From Hyphomicrobium_A sp964620915 (GTDB taxonomy: Bacteria; Pseudomonadota; Alphaproteobacteria; Rhizobiales; Hyphomicrobiaceae): a DNA stretch of 44,112 nt. The translations under genes were made by a program, and so were the position numbers. The stretch is taken from the NCBI GenBank assembly GCA_964620915.1, contig CAZUKP010000026.1:1-44112 (forward strand), written 5' to 3'. Shown in pieces: positions 6,866 through 15,890 of the stretch. Every line of letters starts with the position of its first letter. Positions within the stretch are counted from its first letter, which is position 1. A model generated the notes under the pieces. That model ran no database searches, had not been told where the DNA came from, and saw only the letters and a program-made list of their open reading frames with translations.

Positions 6866-7789
6866 ATGAAGGGTCAGGCGTTTCAGCGGGCGATTGCGGC
6901 CGCACTCACACTTGTCGCCTGGTTCTTCATAGGCTCAGCAACCGGCATCAGCGCCGCCGAGGATCCCAAAGAGCCCTTTCGGGTGGTGACGACGTTCACG
7001 GTCATCCAGGACATCGCTCAAAACGTTGCCGGCGACGCAGCCGTGGTCGAGTCGATCACCAAGCCGGGTGCGGAGATCCATGGTTACCAGCCGACGCCGC
7101 ACGACATTGTTAAGGCACAAAAGGCCGACCTCGTTGTCTGGAACGGCATGGGCCTGGAGCGCTGGTTTGAGAAGTTCTTCAACAACGTAAAGGACGTGCC
7201 GAGTATCGTTGTGAGTGAGGGTGTGGAACCAATCGACATCAGCGGCGGGAGCTACAAGGGCAGACCCAACCCGCACGCGTGGATGTCGCCCTCGAACGCG
7301 CTGATCTACGTCGAAAATATCCGCAAGGCGCTTGTCAAATATGACCCCGACAACGCCGACACCTACAACGCGAATGCGGCCGCATACGCAGAGCAGATCA
7401 AGGCGACGGACACTCCGCTGCGTCAACGCCTGTCGGCGATACCGGCCGAACAACGCTGGCTGGTGACCAGCGAAGGCGCATTCAGCTATCTCGCCCGTGA
7501 CTATGACATGCGTGAGCTGTACCTCTGGCCGATTAATGCCGACCAGCAGGGCACACCACGCCAGGTTCGCACTGTGATTGATGCCGTGCGCGCGAACAAG
7601 ATCCCCGTCGTCTTCAGCGAGAGCACGGTTTCAGATCGTCCTGCCCGACAAGTCGCGAAGGAAACGGGTGCACGCTACGGTGGTGTGCTCTATGTCGACT
7701 CCTTGAGCGACGATGACGGCCCCGTTCCCTCTTACCTGGATTTGCTTCAGGTTACGGTTTCAACGATCGCGAAGGGCTTCGGCACATGA
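6866..7789 (+). CDS. sitA: Manganese/iron ABC transporter substrate-binding protein
   Basis: A 307-residue cluster A-I (metal-binding) solute-binding protein that captures Mn2+ or Fe2+ in the periplasm. A signal peptide covers about residues 1-30 (AAALTLVAWFFIGSATGISAA). Metal ligands typical of SitA/YfeA/PsaA are visible: the His of GAEIHGYQPTP, the His of PNPHAWMSP, the Glu of TSEGAFSYL and the Asp of YVDSLSDD. The long SitA-specific stretch GRPNPHAWMSPSNALIYVE is present. The ATG at 6866 has AAAGGAG upstream. Its last bases overlap sitB as ATGA. Manganese is the more likely physiological substrate because of the Mur-like operator; iron is possible. Confidence 0.93.
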   Translation: MKGQAFQRAIAAALTLVAWFFIGSATGISAAEDPKEPFRVVTTFTVIQDIAQNVAGDAAVVESITKPGAEIHGYQPTPHDIVKAQKADLVVWNGMGLERWFEKFFNNVKDVPSIVVSEGVEPIDISGGSYKGRPNPHAWMSPSNALIYVENIRKALVKYDPDNADTYNANAAAYAEQIKATDTPLRQRLSAIPAEQRWLVTSEGAFSYLARDYDMRELYLWPINADQQGTPRQVRTVIDAVRANKIPVVFSESTVSDRPARQVAKETGARYGGVLYVDSLSDDDGPVPSYLDLLQVTVSTIAKGFGT

Positions 7790-8712
7790 CAGTCTCCGCA
7801 TTGAGAGACGGCAACATTAGCCTCATCAGAACCGGTGCGGCGGCTTCGCTGTCGGTGCGCAATGTCACCGTGACCTACCCCAACGGCGTCACGGCTCTGG
7901 AAGACGCTTACATCGAGCTTGGTCCTGGCACGATCTGCGGTCTTGTCGGCGTCAACGGCAGCGGGAAGTCGACGCTGTTCAAGGCGATCATGGGATTTGC
8001 TGCTCCGTCGCATGGCGAGGTGCGCATCGCTGGCCTGCCGGCACGAGAAGCACTCAAGCGCAGCTACGTCGCCTACGTGCCGCAAAGCGAGGATGTCGAT
8101 TGGAATTTCCCCGTACTGGTCGAGGACGTGGTGATGATGGGCCGCTATGGCCACATGGGGTTTCTTCGCATCGCCTCCACCGAGGACAAGCGCAAGGTTT
8201 CCGAGGCCTTGGAGCGGGTGGGCATGAGCGATTTCCGCCATCACCAGATCGGTGAACTCTCAGGCGGACAGAAAAAGCGCGTGTTTCTGGCGCGCGCACT
8301 GGCCCAAGAGGGCCGCGTCATCCTTCTCGACGAGCCCTTCACGGGTGTCGATGTCAAAACGGAAACGGCGATTGTCGATCTTCTGCGCGAGTTGCGCGCA
8401 AGCGGACATTTGATGCTTGTCTCAACGCACAACCTCGGCAGCGTGCCGGATTTCTGCGATCACGTCGTTCTGCTCAAGCGGGTCGTTCTTGCTGCCGGTC
8501 CCACAGCGCGAACATTCACGCAAAAGAACCTGGAACGCGCATTCGGCGGCGTGTTGCGTCACTTCCGGCTCGATAGTGGCGAACTGCACGCTGACGATGA
8601 TCAGCGCGGCGTGACCGTGTTGACGGACGATGAGCGTCCCGTGGTGTTCTATGGCGATGAGCGCAGCGACGGCGAGCCTCTGCGGCGTAAGCATGGAGAG
8701 GACGAGTCGTGA
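7786..8712 (+). CDS. sitB: Manganese/iron ABC transporter ATPase
   Basis: A 308-residue ATP-binding subunit that powers the SitCD channel. Walker A is GVNGSGKST (55-63), the signature LSGGQKKR lies near residue 160, Walker B with catalytic Glu is VILLDEPFTG, and the switch His is in STHNLG. A C-terminal extension of about 50 polar, acidic residues follows the ATPase core. It starts with ATG overlapping the sitA stop (ATGA at 7786-7789) and ends overlapping the sitC GTG. This indicates tightly coupled translation of the operon. Confidence 0.93.
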   Translation: MTVSALRDGNISLIRTGAAASLSVRNVTVTYPNGVTALEDAYIELGPGTICGLVGVNGSGKSTLFKAIMGFAAPSHGEVRIAGLPAREALKRSYVAYVPQSEDVDWNFPVLVEDVVMMGRYGHMGFLRIASTEDKRKVSEALERVGMSDFRHHQIGELSGGQKKRVFLARALAQEGRVILLDEPFTGVDVKTETAIVDLLRELRASGHLMLVSTHNLGSVPDFCDHVVLLKRVVLAAGPTARTFTQKNLERAFGGVLRHFRLDSGELHADDDQRGVTVLTDDERPVVFYGDERSDGEPLRRKHGEDES

Positions 8713-9566
8713 GTGAGCTTCTCGTCCCATTTGCTTACGACTACATGCTCAAGGCGATGTTCGTCAGTGCTTTGGTCGGTGGCGTTTGCGCATTTCTGTC
8801 CGCTTATTTGATGCTCAAAGGCTGGTCGTTGATGGGTGACGCGCTCGGACACTCCGTCGTGCCGGGTGTGGCTGCCGCCTATATGCTCAAGGTTCCCTAT
8901 GCCGCTGGGGCCTTCATTGCCGGATTGGTCGCCGCACTTGGCATGGCGATCGTCAAACAACGCACGCGATTGCGGGAAGATGCGACGATCGGGCTTGTCT
9001 TTACGTCGTTTTTTGCGGCGGGACTGTTGATGGCATCGCTCCACCCGACGTCCGTAAACATCCAAACAATCGTTCTCGGAAACATCCTCGGGATCTCCGA
9101 TGACGACGTGCGCCAGGTCATCATCATTTCGGCGGTGTCACTCACACTGCTTCTCCTCAAATGGCGCGACTTGATGGTCGTATTTTTCGACGAGAGTCAC
9201 GCGCGCACGATTGGGCTCAATCCCTGGGCGTTGAAGATTCTCTTTTTTACGCTGCTTGCGGCCTGCACCGTGGCGGCGCTGCAAACCGTCGGTGCGTGCC
9301 TTGTCATTGCGATGGTGGTGACCCCAGGGGCGACGGCCTATCTGCTGACCGATCGATTTGGCCGCCTACTGGTTATGAGCGTCGCTATTGGCGTGACGAC
9401 GAGCTTCGTTGGCGCCTACTTGAGTTTCTTCCTCGATGGCGCCACGGGCGGTGTGATTGTCACACTGCAGACGCTGGTATTCTTGACGGCCTTCTTCCTC
9501 GCGCCAAAGCACGGAAGGCTTGCTGCACGTGCCAGGGCCCGTTCTCCCAGGGAGCCGGTACTTTGA
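8709..9566 (+). CDS. sitC: Manganese/iron ABC transporter permease
   Basis: A 285-residue ABC-3 family permease, almost wholly hydrophobic, with eight or more membrane helices. Family signs are MLKGWSLMGDALGHSVVPGV near residues 36-55 and GACLVIAMVVTPGATAYLLTDR near residue 200. It starts at GTG 8709, overlapping the sitB stop (GTGA). It is paralogous to the next gene; both are needed for the heterodimeric channel in Sit/Yfe systems. Confidence 0.93.
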   Translation: MSELLVPFAYDYMLKAMFVSALVGGVCAFLSAYLMLKGWSLMGDALGHSVVPGVAAAYMLKVPYAAGAFIAGLVAALGMAIVKQRTRLREDATIGLVFTSFFAAGLLMASLHPTSVNIQTIVLGNILGISDDDVRQVIIISAVSLTLLLLKWRDLMVVFFDESHARTIGLNPWALKILFFTLLAACTVAALQTVGACLVIAMVVTPGATAYLLTDRFGRLLVMSVAIGVTTSFVGAYLSFFLDGATGGVIVTLQTLVFLTAFFLAPKHGRLAARARARSPREPVL

Positions 9567-10405
9567 TGACGGCGTGGGAATTTGTGGCTGAACCACTGAG
9601 CTACGGCTTCATGCAGCGAGCACTTGTTGCAGCCGTATTCATCGGTGCGGTGTGCTCGGTGCTCTCCTGCTATCTTGTTCTCAAGGGGTGGTCGCTGATG
9701 GGCGATGCCGTCTCGCACGCGGTACTTCCAGGCATTGTGCTGGCCTTCGTACTCGGGCTGCCGCTCGCGGTCGGCGCGTTTGCTGCAGGGCTCACCTGTG
9801 CGGTTCTGACTGGCTACTTGAAGGAGAACAGCCGCGTCAAAGAGGACACGGTGATGGGTATCGTGTTCTCGGGCATGTTCGGCTTCGGGCTCGTGCTGTT
9901 CACGAAAGTCGAGACCGATCAGCACCTCGACCACATCTTGTTCGGCAACATGCTGGGAATCACGGCAGGCGATCTGGTCGAGATCGCCATTGTGGCCGGC
10001 GTTTGCCTTATCGCCGTGCTGGTGAAACGCCGTGATCTTCTCTTGTACTGCTTTGACCCGCAGCACGCCCGTGCCATCGGTCTTCCGCTGGGCGTCATTC
10101 ATTATGCGCTTCTGGTTCTTTTGGCACTGACGATCGTTGCATCCTTGAAAGCGGTCGGAATCATTCTCGTCGTGGCGATGCTGGTCGCCCCTGGCGCCAT
10201 AGCTTATCTGCTAACCGACCGGTTCGAGCGCATGCTGGTGATCGCGGCTACGGTCGCGATCGGTTCGAGCATGGTCGGGACGCTTGTCAGCTTCCACATT
10301 GATGGGGCGACGGGCCCGTGCATCGTACTGATACAAGCTTTCGTCTTCTTGCTTGCATTCTTCTTCGCACCCGGACGCGGCGTATCTGCAATTCGCCGAG
10401 TCTGA
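9566..10405 (+). CDS. sitD: Second manganese/iron ABC transporter permease
   Basis: A 279-residue ABC-3 family permease, paralogue of sitC with the same landmarks (VLKGWSLMGDAVSHAVLPGIV; GIILVVAMLVAPGAIAYLLTDR). The ATG at 9566 overlaps the sitC stop by one base (TGATG), so I use it although the frame is open from 9161. The stop TGA is directly abutted by the TAA of the convergent RND gene at 10406, leaving no room for a separate terminator. Confidence 0.92.
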   Translation: MTAWEFVAEPLSYGFMQRALVAAVFIGAVCSVLSCYLVLKGWSLMGDAVSHAVLPGIVLAFVLGLPLAVGAFAAGLTCAVLTGYLKENSRVKEDTVMGIVFSGMFGFGLVLFTKVETDQHLDHILFGNMLGITAGDLVEIAIVAGVCLIAVLVKRRDLLLYCFDPQHARAIGLPLGVIHYALLVLLALTIVASLKAVGIILVVAMLVAPGAIAYLLTDRFERMLVIAATVAIGSSMVGTLVSFHIDGATGPCIVLIQAFVFLLAFFFAPGRGVSAIRRV

Positions 10406-13400
10406 TTACTCGGCCGGATCGGCGGCGCCTGCGGGATTGCTTGCTTCGACCTGGCGCTGCTTGCTGTGATCGCGTGCGATGTAGGTGTAGATGGCCGGTG
10501 TCACGAACAGCGTAAAGATGGTTCCAATCGTCAGGCCGGAGCCAATAACGACTCCGATTGAGAACCTGCTCGCGGCGCCCGCACCTGTAGCGATAATGAG
10601 TGGCACCATGGCGATCACCATCGAGGCAGTCGTCATCAGAATGGGCCGCAAGCGAATAGATGCGGCTTTCTCAATTGCGCCGCGCCGGTCAAGCCCCTCG
10701 TTGATCTGCAAGTGGTTGGCATAGTCGACCATCAAGATTCCATGCTTTGCGATGAGACCGATGAGGGTGACGAGACCGATCTGCGTGTAGATGTTGAGGG
10801 TGGTCAATCCTGCAGTGAGCGGCAGGAGCGCGCCGAAGATAGAGGTGGGGAGCGCGATCAAGATGATGAGTGGGTCGCGGAAGCTCTCGTATTGGGCGGC
10901 GAGAACCAGATAGATCACGATCAGAGCAAAAATGAAGGTGATGACAAGCCGGCTGCCTTCCTGCTCGTATTGTCGGCTTTGGCCCTGAAAGTCATAGGTG
11001 AACCCTTCGGGGAAAACCTCGGTAGACTTGTCTTTCAGGAAGTCGATCACATCGCCCATCGTCCGGCCCGGGAACGGAACGCCCTGAAGGATTGCCGAGT
11101 TGAGCTGCTGGAAGCTCGTCAGCGCATTCGGCTGCACCGAGCGGCGAACGTCGACCACGGTCGACAAAGGAACGAGGGCGCCTGACGACGTGCGGATCTC
11201 GTAGCGCTTGATCCAATCAGGTGCGAGACGGAAATCGCGTGGAACCTGCGGGATCACCTGATAGCTGCGGCCATAGAGATCGAAGCGGTTGACATAATTG
11301 CCGCCCAGCAGCGTAGCCAGAGATGCACCGATATCCTGCATGGTGATGCCGAGTCTGTTGGCCTTGTCGTGATTGATTTTGACCTCGATTTGAGGCGTGT
11401 CGAACTTCAGGTCGGTGTCGGTGAACAGGAACAGCCCGCTCTTAGTGGCTTCCTGCTGCATCGTATCGAGAACCTGCGCGAGTTGCTCATAGTCGGCGGT
11501 TGTGGTGATAACGAACTGCACCGGCGGGCCACCGGTTGAGCCCGGTAGCGATGGACGGCCAAAAGAGAAGATCTGTCCGCCTGCAATTCCGGCGACCTTC
11601 GGCTGCAGCTCCTGGAGAATCTGCTGCTGTGTCCGGTGGCGTTCTTCCCACGGTTTGATCAGGATACCCGAGAATGCCTGATGTACGTTTCCGCCCATGC
11701 CGTTGATGGCAAAGACGTGCTCCTTCTCCGGAACCGTCTGAAACACATCATAGAGATGTGCCGTCACCTGCTCGAGGTAATCGATATTGGCCGGCTGAGG
11801 TGTCTTGACGATGTTAAAAATCACGCCCTGGTCTTCCTCAGGCGCCAGCTCCTTTTGAGCGGTCACGTACATCAAACCGGTTGCAGCGATAACGCCGACG
11901 AGAACCAGAACGGTAACCGGGCGGTAGTTGAGCGAGCGGCCTAGGCGGCGCTGATAGCGCTGATTGAGCTTGTCGAAGAAGCGATCTAGAAACCGCACGA
12001 AACGGCCGCTTGATTGCTCGCTCTTTAAGAGTTTGGAGCACATCATCGGTGAGAGTGTGAGCGCGATGATGCCCGAGACGATGACGGCGCCGGCAAGCGT
12101 GAATGCGAACTCGCGGAAGAGCGCGCCGGTAAGGCCTGAAACGAAACCGATCGGGGCATAGACCGCAGCCAGCGTGATCGTCATCGATATTACGGGTACG
12201 GCGATTTCACGCGCACCTTTCAGTGCGGCATCGAAGGGACTCAACCCCTCCTCGATGTGACGGTGGATGTTCTCGACCACGACAATGGCGTCGTCGACGA
12301 CGAGGCCGATGGCGAGCACGAGCGCGAGAAGCGTCAAAAGGTTGAGCGAATAGCCAAGCGCGAGAAGCGCGAACATCACGCCGATCAACGAAAGTGGAAT
12401 CGTGATGATCGGAATGAGCGTTGTGCGCAGGCTACCAAGAAAAAGAAAAATCACGATGATGACGATCCCCGCCGCCTCCAGGAGTGTCTTTTGGACCTCA
12501 GCAATGGACGCATCGATGAACTTCGTGGAGTCGTAGGCAATCGCCGAATTCATTCCGGGAGGCAGCTCTCTCTTGATCTCAGGGAAGGTGTCCCGGACAT
12601 CGGAGATGACAGTCAACGGATTGGCCGTGGGCGTTGAATAGATGCCGATGAAGACAGCCTTCAGACCGTCAAAGACCGAGGTGGAGTCGACGCTTTCGGC
12701 GCCAAGTGAGATGTCGGCTATGTCATCGAGGCGTACGAGTGCGTCCCCACGGGTGGCGACAATGAGCTCACCGAACGCTTTGGCGCGGTTGAGAGAGGTT
12801 TGCGCGTTGATGGTCGTTTGAACGAAGTCGCCTTTGATCTGACCGGCGGCCGAGGTGAAGTTGTTGGCGGCAAGTGCCGTTCGCACCTGGGTGGGGGTGA
12901 TGCCGAGGGAAGCCATCTTGTCGGGGTTCAGCCAGATCCGCATGGCGAACACCTGACCGCCAAGGATACGCGCATCGGCCACACCGTTGATGGTTTGAAG
13001 TTTGGGCTGCACCACGCGCGTGAGGTAATCGGTGATCTGCGAACTGGTGAGAACGTCGCTGTTGAACGACAGGTACATGAGCGCTGTCGACTCGCCGGTC
13101 TGTTTCACAACAACTGGGTCTTGAGCCTCATCGGGCAAGATGCTCAAGACCTGATTGACCTTGGCAAGCACGTCGGCGACTGCGCGATCGGGATCGGCAT
13201 TAAGACGCAGATTGAGGGTAACAGTGCTGACATTCTGTTGTGACGAAGACGTGAGCGTATCGATGCCTTCGGCGCTCGCCACGGCTTGCTGGATAGGGAC
13301 AGTGATAAAGCCCTTAATCACGTCGGCGTTGGCGCCGGGGTAGGTCGTCGTGATTGTGATCGTCGTGTTAGAGAGCTCGGGGTATTGGCGTACAGGCAAG

Positions 13401-13492
13401 TTGAAGGCCGCGCTCAAGCCGATCAGCAGGATCAGCAGGCTCACGACGGTAGCCAGCACCGGGCGGCGAATGAAGATGTCGGTGAACGACAT
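10406..13492 (-). CDS. RND multidrug efflux permease (HAE-1 type)
   Basis: A 1028-residue inner-membrane proton/drug antiporter. The N-terminus MSFTDIFIRRPVLATVVS and PVRQYPELSNTTITITTTYPGA are hallmark of the AcrB/MexF-like HAE-1 family. Twelve helices, two large periplasmic loops, and the proton-relay pair in GLVVDDAIVVVENIHR (TM4) are present. The length is normal for the family. The start is the internal ATG at 13492, where the family N-terminus begins. The adaptor gene lies 13 bp upstream in the same operon. No outer-membrane factor lies in this operon; the one at 25490-27064 could serve. Confidence 0.93.
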   Translation of the reverse strand: MSFTDIFIRRPVLATVVSLLILLIGLSAAFNLPVRQYPELSNTTITITTTYPGANADVIKGFITVPIQQAVASAEGIDTLTSSSQQNVSTVTLNLRLNADPDRAVADVLAKVNQVLSILPDEAQDPVVVKQTGESTALMYLSFNSDVLTSSQITDYLTRVVQPKLQTINGVADARILGGQVFAMRIWLNPDKMASLGITPTQVRTALAANNFTSAAGQIKGDFVQTTINAQTSLNRAKAFGELIVATRGDALVRLDDIADISLGAESVDSTSVFDGLKAVFIGIYSTPTANPLTVISDVRDTFPEIKRELPPGMNSAIAYDSTKFIDASIAEVQKTLLEAAGIVIIVIFLFLGSLRTTLIPIITIPLSLIGVMFALLALGYSLNLLTLLALVLAIGLVVDDAIVVVENIHRHIEEGLSPFDAALKGAREIAVPVISMTITLAAVYAPIGFVSGLTGALFREFAFTLAGAVIVSGIIALTLSPMMCSKLLKSEQSSGRFVRFLDRFFDKLNQRYQRRLGRSLNYRPVTVLVLVGVIAATGLMYVTAQKELAPEEDQGVIFNIVKTPQPANIDYLEQVTAHLYDVFQTVPEKEHVFAINGMGGNVHQAFSGILIKPWEERHRTQQQILQELQPKVAGIAGGQIFSFGRPSLPGSTGGPPVQFVITTTADYEQLAQVLDTMQQEATKSGLFLFTDTDLKFDTPQIEVKINHDKANRLGITMQDIGASLATLLGGNYVNRFDLYGRSYQVIPQVPRDFRLAPDWIKRYEIRTSSGALVPLSTVVDVRRSVQPNALTSFQQLNSAILQGVPFPGRTMGDVIDFLKDKSTEVFPEGFTYDFQGQSRQYEQEGSRLVITFIFALIVIYLVLAAQYESFRDPLIILIALPTSIFGALLPLTAGLTTLNIYTQIGLVTLIGLIAKHGILMVDYANHLQINEGLDRRGAIEKAASIRLRPILMTTASMVIAMVPLIIATGAGAASRFSIGVVIGSGLTIGTIFTLFVTPAIYTYIARDHSKQRQVEASNPAGAADPAE

Positions 13493-13505
13493 AATTGCGA
13501 TCTCG

Positions 13506-14657
13506 CTATTGTCTGGGCCGTACGGCCGGCGACTTGAGCTCTTGTGAATTGTCGACGCGAACACGTGCGCCAGGGTTGAGCTTGAGCTGTCCCGTCGTGA
13601 CGACGTCCTCGCCGGCCTTGAGACCTTCAGTGATTGCGATGCGTGTCTCGTTCACCTGGCCGGTTCGAACAAAACGACGCTCCACGAAGAGAGCTGGTGC
13701 GCCATCCGGCTCTGCAACAGGTGTTTCGCCGTCCTTGGGCTCGGCCTTCTTCACGACGTAGATGCTGTCGCCGTAGAGGCTGTAGGTGACTGCGGTGCGC
13801 GGCACCGTCACAACGGACTGAGGCGAACCGACGAGGACATTTACGTTTGCAAACATGCCGGGAAGAAGCTTGCGCTGCGGGTTGGGCAGCGTGCCGCGGA
13901 CGAGAAGCGTGCGTGTGTCCTGGGCAACGCGAGCATCGAGCGAGGCAATCTCGCCCGTGAAAACCTCGCCGGGAAACGCGTCGATTGTCAGCTTGAACGT
14001 CTGGCCGACGCTGAGCCTCCCGATGTTCTGCTCAGGAACGGGGAAGTCAACCCAGATCGGGTCGAGAGCCTGGAGTGTCACGAGCGTCAAACCTGGCGAG
14101 ACATATTGGCCCAACTCGACCTGGCGGATCCCAAGACGGCCGGCGAACGGGGTCCCGATTGTGTTTCGGTCGATAACGGCCGTGATGCGGTTGACGGCGG
14201 CTTCAGCCGTGTCGCGCTTTGCAAGCGCGGTGTCGACATTGGCTTGCGAGGCGACGTTCTTTCGCAGGAGATCCTCCTGGCGGGTAAAACCGACGTCTGC
14301 TTCGCGAAGCACCGCCCTGGCGCTTGCCAACTCGGCCTGCTCGACTGAGATGTCGAGCTGAACGAGCTTGGCTCCCTTGGGGACATCTTGTCCGCTTTCA
14401 AAGTAGAGGTCGGTGACAACGCCGGAGACTTGCGGTGCGATGTCGACCCCTTGCGAAGCGATCAACGTGCCAATCGCCGGTAGCCGCTCGATCCACTCCT
14501 CAGTCTTTGCTGGTTCCGCAGTAACCGTGGCCGGAGGCGGAACCTGCTTGGACAGGAACTCCGTGATCATCTGCGGCTTGAAGACGAGCTGGAAGTAGGC
14601 CAGGCCGCCGAGAATCGCCCCTACAATGAGAGTCGCAAATGCGAACCGTATGAACAT
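13506..14657 (-). CDS. RND efflux periplasmic adaptor (membrane fusion protein)
   Basis: A 383-residue HlyD/AcrA-family adaptor linking the RND permease to an outer-membrane channel. It shows an N-terminal membrane anchor (FIRFAFATLIVGAILGGLAYF), a lipoyl half-motif IAPQVSGVVTDLYFESGQDVPKGAKLVQLD, an alpha-hairpin (ELASARAVLREADVGF onward), the second lipoyl half (GTPFAGRLGIRQVELGQYV), and a beta-barrel with LLPGMFANVNV. The ATG at 14657 is preceded by GGGGAAG. It is first in the operon with the RND gene. The 249 bp upstream contain no regulator gene, so control cannot be inferred. Confidence 0.92.
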   Translation of the reverse strand: MFIRFAFATLIVGAILGGLAYFQLVFKPQMITEFLSKQVPPPATVTAEPAKTEEWIERLPAIGTLIASQGVDIAPQVSGVVTDLYFESGQDVPKGAKLVQLDISVEQAELASARAVLREADVGFTRQEDLLRKNVASQANVDTALAKRDTAEAAVNRITAVIDRNTIGTPFAGRLGIRQVELGQYVSPGLTLVTLQALDPIWVDFPVPEQNIGRLSVGQTFKLTIDAFPGEVFTGEIASLDARVAQDTRTLLVRGTLPNPQRKLLPGMFANVNVLVGSPQSVVTVPRTAVTYSLYGDSIYVVKKAEPKDGETPVAEPDGAPALFVERRFVRTGQVNETRIAITEGLKAGEDVVTTGQLKLNPGARVRVDNSQELKSPAVRPRQ

Positions 14658-14906
14658 GGCGACTTCCCCATTCAGACTGCGGAGTATCGGCGCAACAAGA
14701 CACGGTGCGTGCCGAGGTCGAGAGACCCGCGGCAACAGCAAGCCATGTCTTGAGAACAGTGTTGTTGTGGCTTGACCCGGCCAAGGCTAGCAATGTCAGA
14801 CGGAGAAGGCAGCAGATTTTTTTGGCGAGGGCATGATCTTGCTGCAAGGCACGGCGTCATGCTGCGACTTGGCGACACAGGCCCAAGCCGGTGATCCGAT
14901 TTAGGC

Positions 14907-15689
14907 TCAAGATTCGAGACGGTCGGCAAGCTTGGAGAGCCATTTGTAGACGCCAGCTGGTCCATCAATGTCAGTGCCCGACCGACCGAAGTGCTCGCCT
15001 GAGACTTTAAGGCCAAAGCCGCCGAGTTCTCGTGCGGCCGCCAGCGCCGGCTCATCGCCCGCGTCGTCACCGATCATGACTGGCCTGCGGTTAGCAAAGA
15101 TCGGCAGCGCGGCGAGCGTCTTCAGTGCGAGGCCCTTGGAAAAGCCAGCCGGAATGACTTCAAAGACCTTTCGCCCTGGATAGACGACCCAATCGTTGGG
15201 GTGACGAGCGACACGTGCTGTCAGTTCTTTTTCGATCGTCGACTTCAGCTCCGGCGCGAGGCGGTAGTGAATCGCGATGCCCGATCTCTTTGGCTCTGCA
15301 ATGACACGAGGCCAATGGCGGGACAGCTCAACCAACTCGTCGATGAAGTCTTGCGGCATTGGTTCGGCGGCTTGGTCAATCGCGCCGCCTGGTGTTGTGC
15401 GCAACTCGGCACCGTGTACGCCCGACCCCACCAGCTTCGCAGGCGCGAGTATATTGTCGATGTCTTCGAGTTTGCGTCCAGTGATGATTGCTACCGCACC
15501 ATCGAGCCCCTTGCAGAGGCGGAGAAGCAGATCGGGTAGCCCATCGGGAACGATGACGCTATCGGGCGTCGGCGCCATCTCCAAAAGCGTCCCATCGACA
15601 TCCAGAAAGAGACCATAGCTCTTCACGTCGCCTGCGAGGATCTCGGCGGTCAGATCCGGTTGTGCCGAGACATCGTTGTGATGGTGCAA
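14907..15689 (-). CDS. otsB: Trehalose-6-phosphate phosphatase
   Basis: A 260-residue HAD-superfamily phosphatase that removes phosphate from trehalose 6-phosphate, the second step of trehalose synthesis. The nucleophile motif is LFLDVDGTLLEMAP (Asp30 and Asp32), followed by ITGRKLEDID and the metal motif MIGDDAGDEPAL. The start is a TTG at 15689 with a strong GGGAGGG just upstream. It lies 201 bp downstream of otsA on the same strand. Trehalose protects against osmotic, drying and heat stress. Confidence 0.92.
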   Translation of the reverse strand: MHHHNDVSAQPDLTAEILAGDVKSYGLFLDVDGTLLEMAPTPDSVIVPDGLPDLLLRLCKGLDGAVAIITGRKLEDIDNILAPAKLVGSGVHGAELRTTPGGAIDQAAEPMPQDFIDELVELSRHWPRVIAEPKRSGIAIHYRLAPELKSTIEKELTARVARHPNDWVVYPGRKVFEVIPAGFSKGLALKTLAALPIFANRRPVMIGDDAGDEPALAAARELGGFGLKVSGEHFGRSGTDIDGPAGVYKWLSKLADRLES

Positions 15690-15890
15690 GATAGCCCTCC
15701 CAAGAGGCCGGCGAACTGGCCGCCGATACCCTATGTATGTCGCTGCCGGACAGAAGCTCTAATCAAAAGCGAGGCGGCGTTAAAGGAGCTTAGGGCCGCA
15801 GGCAGTGGGCGATGTGGCCTCAAAACCCCTGACTTTGGGGAAAATCAATTGAGGCGACGTCCGCCGCAAGAAGCGAGCCGACTGTCGAGA

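Noticed and set aside
14815..14870. Seven-T run with GCAGCA/TGCTGC arms near the RND adaptor gene, read as a terminator
   Set aside because: The T run lies inside the repeat, not after it, so the form is not that of an intrinsic terminator.
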